Position numbers and translations under genes: made by a program. This document shows, piece after piece, positions 56,245 through 64,000 of a stretch of DNA of 64,000 bases; the first letter of the stretch is position 1; every line of letters begins with the position of its first letter. The DNA is from Notospermus geniculatus (taxonomy: Eukaryota > Nemertea > Pilidiophora > Heteronemertea > Lineidae). The notes under the pieces were generated by a model, which made no database searches, had not been told where the DNA came from, and worked only from the letters and a program-made list of their open reading frames with translations. The DNA lies in the NCBI GenBank assembly GCA_002633025.1, contig NMRB01001537.1, forward strand, positions 74,617 through 138,616, read 5' to 3'.

Positions 56245-57840
56245 CTAGTACTGTTCAGAGATCTTTTTTCCAACTGTTCCTTTTATTTCTTTGCTTCTGA
56301 TGTTGGGTGCCACCATATAGGCCTATTTCACAAAAATGACTGTTGACTGTTGACTGCTGACTGTCAAAAAATGACTGTCGAAATATCCTTACTCGATCTC
56401 TCACCTCCTCTTTTCCCAAAGACACATGAATAAGCCATTCACGCAGCTGCAGGATAGAACTTCATGATGATCCCCTGTGGCCGCCTCACCATCCCACAGC
56501 GGGGAAGTTTGTGGTAAGCGATTGTGATACAGCCCACATGGCTTGTAACTGAGCTACGATGGCAGGAAATGTGCCACAAATCATTCATGGAACCAGATAA
56601 AGTGTGGTTTTGTAGAAATCCCACGAAGTTATTGTTATGGTGGGTTAACTGATTGCTAAGATAATGTGTCTATGTCATGGCTATAGGCTGAGTACATATG
56701 GAACGTGGAAGCTGAATTCAGTACAACTACTGTGATCATCCATCTGGTGACTTCAATCATTGAAGTGCCGTGCCATTTGGCAGGTCACTTGTTGAAATGA
56801 GGGAAGTGGGGTCTTTATACTTCTTCCTGGTCTTGAATTGAAAGTGATTGATTGGCATAAGATTTTGAGACAGAGTGTGCAGGTGACGTCATCGCGTCAT
56901 GTGACAGTCTATATCTGCCATATTAGACGACAAATGACGTCGTCAACCCACGTGGTGCAGTTTGTCGTCAGCGCAGGTAGAATGTGTGTGACTTCAACCA
57001 TGACGTGATCTACACAGGGCACACTTTGTCGTCGACGTCAGCATGGCGGACCGCCGGTCAAAAGTGACGTCACAATGAACCACTGCACGCTACACTATAC
57101 TACACTACATTACACTACAGAACGCCTGTCGGGACAAAGTTGAAGAAAGTTGATCTGAGAGGTCAACTTTTTGCAACATCGGATCGGTCGACCTGGAGTT
57201 GACCAGAGTTGACCGAATTCCAGTTTCTGCAACTAAGTCGAACTCTGCTCTTTGGGGAAAGTCTGTCCAAGCATCATCATGTGATGAAACTCGACTTGAA
57301 AGTGCCATTGTACTCTACTTCGGAGGATGTGAAATGTTTGATTTCTGATCATGTTCACGAGCTTTCCCAGGTTGATCAACCCCTGTTAGATTCATTAATT
57401 GGTATCAAAATTGCAATGGAATCTGGCTGTCCTGTGTGACCCCATCAAAATCTCATCGACTTTTGCTCTCTAATGGCCCAGATGGCCCATATTTTTCACA
57501 TGGCTCACATGAAATAATTTGGTTATAAATTATTCTGTTCACTTGGATTAGGTATCAGTGTCTCCTAACGATACTGTCTGCATGTCGTTGTGACATGCAC
57601 TTTTGATGTGGAGCAGTGTGGTGCTTAAAAGAGGTTGTCTAATGTTGAAGTATTGATGGCTCGGTCCTAAATGGACCCCCACCAAAAAAGCAAAAAGGGA
57701 AGTCATTCACTTTAAAGGAATACACAATGGGCTCGTCAATTCTAACACTTAATTAGGCTACCATGGCGTAAGGACAGACATCAGTGACATTTCTTGGGAG
57801 GTCACTGACATTATGGTGTTGAAAAAAACTTTCTGAGGTG

Positions 57841-57974
57841 AAGGTATGAAAATAGATGAGTCCTACCTCCTCACCCATTGGCCTACTTCTCCACTTCTCC
57901 CTTTCTTCTGTAAGGTATGAAAATAGATGAGTCCTACCCCCTCACCCATTGGCCTACTTCTCCCTTTCTTCTGT
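57841..57974. repeat. 71-bp tandem duplication
   Basis: AAGGTATGAAAATAGATGAG starts at 57841 and 57912. The second unit lacks an 8-base CCACTTCT segment. Confidence 0.9.
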
Positions 57975-58540
57975 CATGTTTTACATAGGCTAAACTCATC
58001 TTCTGTTGCCTGTTGCTAGAGGACACACGGCAAGAATGTTCTAGAAATGCAACCTGTTACCCCTTTCGACTATAGTGTTCTAGTTGATCGGTCTGACTAA
58101 GGGTCAAGAACATTTCATCACACTGAAGTCTGATGTTATTGCGAAGATATATGAAGTAGTATGACATTTGATTTGTCTGAACCATTCGTGTGTTTATGAT
58201 ATTGTCAGCGGCTGTCAGTAGGAATGAAGAAATAAGCGTGGGAGTGAACACGAAGATTCTTGATTCCCAGGCATCTGTTGATGTGCCTGGAATTCTTTTT
58301 CTCGTCTTGCAGAAAAATGCTGCCGTAAAAATATCTATCGGTGTAATGTACATGTAAGGTCATCTTGGTGGGATTACAGTTGGATTCAGTGTATTGCATC
58401 CAGATTTTTTTTCAAATAAGGCGTCTTTGTGATGTTTTTCGCGGTCTCTTCTATTTCTCATCGCCTATGAAAGGTCGTGTAGTCCAGTTTTGAAATTGGC
58501 CGATGACTAGAGGTTGAATGAAAAGCAGTTATTTTTCCTG

Positions 58541-58772
58541 ACAAAATCTACTTCACTGATGAGTTGCTGTGAAATGGTAGAATCTGTTTTAATGTAATCA
58601 GTCAGTGAGTTGACCAGTAGGTGTCACTACGGCCCAATTCAAAATTATACTTCACAAAATCATTCTTCACTGATGAGTTGCTGTGAAATGGTAGAATCTG
58701 TTTTAACGCACATGGGAAACAATAGGAGTTGTCAGTGAGTTGACCAATAGGTGTCACTACGGCCCAATTCAA
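58541..58772. repeat. Tandem duplication, about 114-bp spacing
   Basis: ACAAAATC followed by TTCACTGATGAGTTGCTGTG, through to TAGGTGTCACTACGGCCCAA, occurs at 58541-58642 and 58654-58772. The second unit has a short insertion (GCACATGGGAAACAATAGG). Confidence 0.88.
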
Positions 58773-58995
58773 TGCATATAGCAGACCCATTCATTCTTGA
58801 TCAGGCGCCAATCACGTGGATTTTCCTGTGTATTGGTCTGCTAGAACTTTGCTGCCATCTTTTGGCAATACGTGCGGCTGACTGCTCCTATTGAGTATTT
58901 GGCCTACATTTTGCCAGTTCGAGCACACCAAAGTTTTGTTGTGCGCCTGTTTATGAAATCAGAATTTTCACCAACTTTTTTTTCTCTCATTTCAG

Positions 58996-59565
58996 AATAT
59001 ATCCGTAACTTGTGCAATGAGTCGAAAGAAAAAGCCGTGAATGACCTGTTGGCCCACCTGCCCCTACTCAAGCCAAGGAACAAAGAAGCAAAGGCAGAGT
59101 ACCTTAAAATATTGCCAAAGATCTTAACGCATTCAATCGAACATGGCATCCATATTGAGGAAAGTCGGCAGCTTCTCTCGTTCTGTCTAATCCATCCAGG
59201 AATCAGTGGCGATGAACGTGCGCAGTTCACGTTGTGGCTGTCAAGACTCGAAGAAAACTTTGCGTACAGTATTTCACAGGCGAAATTCTCACGTGAAAAT
59301 GTGCAAGAGATATCTCAGTGTATGCAGTTCATGGATCATGATGCGCCGGCAGCCCCTACGGTGGGATACCCACTGACTCAGGTGAATGGATGGGACAGGA
59401 ACGGATCAAGAGACTCGGGCATTGCGGGGAACGGATCAGACTCTGGTAGTCTGTTATCCCTAAACAACTTTGGGGTCAAGATGAATGGTCAGAGTGGACA
59501 CACGCCTCTACATTCCACGCTATCGGCCCCTCCTGGGTTGCCCTCACTTGCAACATCATCACAGA
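58996..59565 (+). CDS. SAMD4A: SAMD4/Smaug coding exon 2
   Basis: The acceptor TTTCTCTCATTTCAG is followed by 570 nt in phase 1, ending CATCACAGA/GTAAGT. With the single base from exon 1 the peptide runs EYIRNLCNESKEKAVNDLL, AHLPLLKPRN, EAKAEYLKILPKILTHSIEH, HIEESRQLLSFCLIHP. This matches vertebrate SAMD4A (HLPLLKPGN.DAK.EYM.LLPKIL.HSIEH, then HIEESRQLLSY.LIHP) and is Smaug similarity region 2. The later part is low-complexity with a conserved NGW..N.SRDSGI motif (about residues 170-185 of the exon). The open frame continues past the donor to a stop at 59594 that is not expected in the mRNA. The SAM and PHAT domain exons are not in the remaining 4.4 kb. Confidence 0.95.
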
Positions 59566-59619
59566 GTAAGTATGAGATGAATGTTGTATTTTGATGCAAG
59601 TGATAAGTACCATTGCCAA

Positions 59620-59693
59620 TGTCAAGGTCAAGGTGAAAACCAAGGTCAGGGTGAAGAAGACTAAGGTAAAGTTGAAGGTCAAGGTCAAGGTCG
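59620..59693. repeat. Degenerate AAGGTC/AAGGTG hexamer repeat
   Basis: About twelve imperfect hexamers (GTCAAGGTCAAGGTGAAAAC and similar) just after the SAMD4 exon. They give spurious LTLTL open frames on the minus strand. Confidence 0.85.
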
Positions 59694-60555
59694 TACATGA
59701 CAGAGCAGCTTCTCAGCCTGTGGGGAACCTGCAACCCAACAGGCCATGTTGAAGGCATAAGACCCGCAAGATGTGACCTTCACCTTGAAACGAATCATAA
59801 AAATCACTTGAGACGATGCCCACATAATATAATCTTCAGGTGCATGTAAGCAGAAGTGAACACTGTCCATATAAGGAAGTTGTCCGAGATGGAACTGGCT
59901 TGAACGGCTTCAGATGAATCATTCATTGACAGTCACAGTCACGTTAAAAATCCCTAGGTGTTGTGCCACAGCATGTTGCCATGTTGTGTTGTTGTCCTGA
60001 TGGTTTATGGCAAATCAATAGTACATTGTGCCAAGTGTTGATGTGCTTTGGCAATGTAGAATCCTGACGGTTTATTTTCTTGAAAAGAAGAAAGGATGTA
60101 TCTTACAGATGGATTTTGATTGACTGACGAGGCCCCCCATCCCTAACTCGGCTCTATAGGTAAATCCATGATCTATAGTCATGAAATCTGGTCATTACGA
60201 CCGGCAGATACGGATCCCTTGGGAAATCTCTCCAATGGAGTTCATTCCATCCAAATTGATGAGGAAGTATCTCGTCATCACTAACGGACAGGAATTGGGT
60301 GGTATCTTGAATTTTATGAGCACTTGGCACAGTTATTTATCTGGGTACCATCTGGTTCTATAACTTCCTTAGCAATAAACCGGGATTGACAATACCGGTA
60401 TTGCGGAGACTCAACTTTTGTCATCATCAGATTATACTCTGTTCTATTCCAAGCAGATTCCTCCTTCCAAAATACAGTCAAAACAAGAACACTGCCCTCC
60501 ATTTATCAATATTCATGTACCACCCTACTTGTTACTTTCTTGTAACTAATTGCCC

Positions 60556-61165
60556 TGCTAAGAGGATTCCACCTTGCCTTTTAAAGGAGGTTCCCCCTCA
60601 CCTTCCACCTTGCCTTGTTGAGCAGATTCCACCTCACCCAGTGGAGATTAGGTTCCGCCTTGCCTTGTTGAGAAGGTTCCAGCTCGCCTTGTCATGCTTG
60701 TTGAGAGTTTCCACCTGGTTCTGGCTTGTCTTGTTGAGGTTCCCAGGGTTCCACCTCACCTTGTTGAAGTTGTTGAGAGGTTCCACCTCATCTTGTTGAG
60801 AGTTCCACCTCACCTTGTGGAGTTCCCACCTGGATCCGCACCTTGTCTTGTTTGTTGAGAATGTTGTGAGCTTCCACTTACAGCTTGTTGATAAGGTTTC
60901 ACCTGGTTCCAACTCGTCTTGTTTATAAGGTTCCATCTCACCTTGTGGATCTGCCTCGTCTTGTTTATAAGGTTCCACCTCACCTTGTTGAGGTTCCACC
61001 TGGATCCGCCTTGTCTTGAGGGTCCACCTCACCTTATTGAGAGGTTCCACCTGGTTTCACATCGTCTTGTTTAAAAAGTTCCACCTCACCTTGTTGGGAG
61101 GTTCCACTTTGTTCCACATCGTCTTGTTGAGAGGTTCCACCTGGTTCCACCTTCTTGTTCAGAAC
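60556..61165 (+). repeat. Minisatellite, TTCCACCTCACCTTGTTGAG-type units
   Basis: More than twenty variable units combining GGTTCCACCT, CACCTTGTTGAG, GGTTCC.CCTCGTCTTG and GTTTATAAG, with spacing of about 20-40 bp, over 600 bp. Both strands stay open through it, so the frames at 60386-60799 and 60634-61050 reflect the repeat and not a gene. Confidence 0.9.
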
Positions 61166-61923
61166 ATTGAGATTCAGCCTCGCCTGACAGAGTTCATACA
61201 ACAAGTGAGAATGATACTCTTGCTTTACATCAACACTATGATACTGAGATCAATGAATCCTTCTCCGAAGGATCTCCTTTCACTGTCAGATTGGTTTTCT
61301 ACAGGTCTTGTCCCTGCATTGTAGCGATGCCAATGGAATGTGCTTGAATCTGCTGAGTGTTCTTCACCATTCTTTGGCCTCAGTGACATTCAGAGATTCA
61401 TCGTAAACATCGTTGTTGTGCGGAGGTGTGGGTCAGAGGAGGGGTCTTCCCTTCACCCTTGTTCAATACTTCCTAGAAATACATCAGGAAGTAGTGCTCC
61501 TGGAAGCTTGGTTCTTTCGAGATATTTCTGGTTCATGATCGAGGCTATCATGCAGTCAGTGTTTTATATTATTCGGTGGTACGTGTGGTACACAGGATGA
61601 AGCCTTTTATCTTTATTGGCTGGTTTATTGCATTCCTCCCCGACTCATCCCTCCACATGTGTCATCGGCAGTACAGAAATGATGAAGATCCAGCGTTGTC
61701 TGATTCATCTGTACCATAGCCTGTGGGGTCTCATCATGTGGCGGTGACGCTAACCATGCATGCAGTGTGCCTTGGCGAAAGACTTTCCATTAGTCCACTA
61801 ATACAATTTTCTGTGCATTATTTGCATTTCCTGATAACTCTTTGTTAGCCAGTGGCAGAGCCTTTTAGATGCTTGAACTTCATAGTGAATACAGTGAAAT
61901 AAAGTCAGGAAATTCTAGAATAA

Positions 61924-62066
61924 AGCTGCATTTAGCTGACACGCGGAATGCGGTATAGGGCCGCGGAATCCCCGGCGGAAGCGATTTGTTGTATGCGAAA
62001 TGCATTGAACTTTCCGCTTACCGCGTTCCGCAATCCGCATACCGCGTGCAGCTAAATCCAGCTTAA
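61924..62066. mobile_element. 143-bp foldback MITE (same family as 19735)
   Basis: AAGCTGCATTTAGCTGACAC and inverse GTGCAGCTAAATCCAGCTT ends, with GCGGAATGCGGTAT against ATACCGCGTTCCGC-like inner arms, as in 19735-19855. Confidence 0.78.
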
Positions 62067-62070
62067 CACA

Positions 62071-62279
62071 ATTGTGACCCGCTCTGGCAAAAGCAGATGG
62101 ACGCATGTCGCTCAGAAGGTGAGCCTCAGCAAACTAAGATGACACCAGGAGAGAATGGAAGAAATAGATTGCTTCAGATTTCATAAACAGACCGACAATA
62201 CTGAAAGTGACAAACATTTGGTCTCAATCTGCCAAGCTAAGAGCGACATGCGTCTGCTTTTGCCAGAGCGGGCCACAAT
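62071..62279. mobile_element. 209-bp MITE, TTGTGACCC family (copy 3)
   Basis: ATTGTGACCCGCTCTGGCAA with AAGCAGATGGACGCATGTCG and an inverse of about 40 bp at the right end. The ends match 39301-39518, but the interior is unrelated. It abuts the preceding MITE with 4 bp between. Confidence 0.82.
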
Positions 62280-64000
62280 GCAAGATATTTTTCGACAGTA
62301 AAATGGTCACCATTTTTCGGGACATAGTGTACATACACATGTATTCTTGAATCTTCTCACCTTCATAACAAAAATTCATATCCCAAGGTCAAAATGTTAC
62401 AAAAAGGCTGCCAATGATGCAGGAATTTGACTTTAGTAAATATTGATGAAGTGACATTTTCCAAATTACGAGAAACTGAAAAATGGCGACGACCCGACTT
62501 GAATCCACATGTCTGAATCATGCCCCGTGGATTTTACTGATGTACATTTCGTCTGTGCTGTGTGACTGATGATTAATTTTACATCCGCAATAGCAGAATG
62601 GTATGTGCATTAGTTGCCGACATGATACGGCTGGGGAATGGGTCACAAGGGGCCAATCGATAACCTTTTTATGAGGTGAACAATTTGGTGCATTCCGAGA
62701 ATTGTAATCTTTTATCATTTGCTATCTTAGTGAAAGTATCTCTTGAATTTGTAAAAAGGGCTTGAAATCAAAAATGCAATTTATTTTGATAATCAAGCCA
62801 ATGGTTACAAATACAACCGATTGGCTACTCCCAAGAATTGGCTATAAATATTCCTCCCCTTTTCCAATGAGGAACCCGCAGAACTACGCCACGACGTGGC
62901 GCTGTCAGTGTAAGACCGGAAGTCCTATTTTCTAACAGTATTTCCATTTACTTCTTGCCCCAAAATAAACCACTCTCTTTGGTTCAATTTTGATTAAATT
63001 ACACTGTCCTGTTTCGTGTTCAAAGTTCTCCATACATGTATATCACTGCTTTGTTTCGTCAGAAATGCCACAGGATGCCAATACTGACAACGTCTTTTGG
63101 GGAAATTTCCACGGAAAATTGTCAGTACGTCATTCGGGTCTTATACTGACTGCGCCATCTGCAGTCATGTTCCCCATTGTCTTATTGATACATTTCTTAA
63201 CCTGACCCAAAAAATTGGTACAAATATAATTTCTCCAGCAGCAGCCCCGACATGGCATTCCCTCTTTTTGGTCAGAATAATTCATAAAAGAATTTGTTTC
63301 GACACCCAATGATTTGTGTTTGTGGCAAAGGGTTAATTAATGCCGAACATCCCATTCCGATACTCAACTTTTTGTGGTAGTTGCCCCCGAGCCGCAAGGT
63401 ATTTGATTGTGACTGGTCTGGGCTGCTGTTGCATTTCGGCATGAAGTACCCTAGTGTTTGCCTTACCATTACCTGTGAATAAATCAAATACAAATCCTTT
63501 GTTGAACGGGCTTGTTGGAGGCAAACAGAAGTTGCAGGATGAGGTCAAAATATTTGACAGAATTTAGAGATGGGGAGATGGATCTGTGTCGGTTGTGTTT
63601 GAAATAACGGCGTGAATGGAAACTACCTCGGAGGTGTTTGCAAGGTCAGGGGAAGTGTTAAAAAATTGAGGATTCTGAATGACCGGTTATGGCTCTGGGC
63701 TGCTGCCTGCATCACGCCATTTGTTAGCAGGATCAGTGATTTGAATATAAATGGCAGCTTTCATCGCCACACTCATGGTTGTTTACTCGGTCACGGGTTT
63801 ATAGATTTGGAACTCAGTCTCCAACTCTTCAGGCAGATACTTTGTTATTTGTGATTTTAAGAGGCTGTTTCTTGAGAGAATTCTCCTGATTTCGCAACAA
63901 TTATTGTCTTTCCCTGAGACAGTTCATGCTGGGTTCTTTTAATTGATTTCTCTCAATATTTCTCTCAATATACATGTACCTTCAGTTTTGCACTGCATTT

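Larger units (their letters stand above)
54663..57357. repeat. Redundant contig ends around the N at 56244
   Basis: 54663-55520 matches 56402-57118 (from CCTCCTCTTTTCCCAAAGAC to CTACATTACACTACAG), and 56006-56243 matches 57119-57357 (from AACGCCTGTCGGGAC to TTCTGATCATGTTC). The left contig has about 485 extra bases (55521-56005) between these parts. Homology ends exactly at the contig end at 56243, so these are probably the same locus assembled twice. Confidence 0.82.
43948..58995 (+). other. SAMD4 intron 1, about 15 kb
   Basis: Both flanking coding exons have matching phase 1. The intron contains contig joins at 50017-50113, 52796 and 56244 and many repeats listed separately. I recognise no coding exon in it. 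A CRE-rich segment (55130-55480, duplicated at 56880-57080) could be an internal regulatory module. Stretches 47000-48600 and 51430-53200 appear unique and non-coding. Confidence 0.7.
59566..64000. other. Start of SAMD4 intron 2: no further exon recognised
   Basis: Besides the repeats listed, I find no SAM-domain or other coding sequence. 62280-64000 appears to be unique non-coding DNA. Confidence 0.6.

Noticed and set aside
60386-61050. Open frames on both strands (137 and 138 aa)
   Set aside because: Generated by the minisatellite at 60556-61165.

Overview
This is animal nuclear DNA. Its genes are split by GT-AG introns, intergenic and intronic DNA is long, and small inverted-repeat (MITE-like) elements are unusually dense. 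I recognise three genes by translated exon: SYVN1/HRD1 (ER-associated degradation ubiquitin ligase), GCH1 (GTP cyclohydrolase I) and SAMD4/Smaug (RNA-binding translational repressor). GCH1 and SAMD4A are also neighbours in vertebrates. With the repeat style (the palindrome TAGGCCTA recurs throughout) this suggests a marine invertebrate deuterostome such as an echinoderm or hemichordate, but I cannot name the species.

The window is a draft scaffold. Single N characters at 4591, 6127, 8548, 15513, 24863, 31065, 34424, 41386, 52796 and 56244, plus a 97-base N run at 50017-50113, mark contig joins, and several joins look biologically wrong. Contig 1-4590 carries SYVN1 coding exons 2-6, while coding exon 1 with its promoter lies downstream in contig 6128-8547. 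Contig 8549-15512 carries GCH1 exons 2-6 without exon 1 and is homologous over its whole length to 25610-30811. It is therefore probably the second haplotype of the same locus inserted into the scaffold. The intact GCH1 gene runs 18947-29937 in six exons and encodes 255 aa. From 29938 to 43677 I see only repeats and a possible promoter region. SAMD4 coding exons 1 (43678-43947) and 2 (58996-59565) are separated by a 15-kb intron, and the SAM-domain exons lie beyond the window. Contig ends around 56244 overlap in the same redundant way (54663-56243 against 56402-57357).

Regulation: the DNA just upstream of the SYVN1 start codon contains a perfect ER-stress response element (CCAAT-N9-CCACG, 7628-7646), and a cluster of CTCF-like GCTGCCNCCTA motifs lies further upstream. 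A full cAMP-response element and a CCAAT box precede GCH1.

The most informative biology comes from comparing the two GCH1 haplotypes. They differ by at least six insertions: a 870-bp TIR element with 5-bp target duplications, a foldback, a 610-bp LINE/SINE-like insertion and a 345-bp MITE in one, and two TTAA-flanked piggyBac-like MITEs in the other. The three genes are not a pathway. I found no CRISPR array, prokaryotic-type operon, rRNA gene or convincing tRNA gene, and no clear new multi-gene system.
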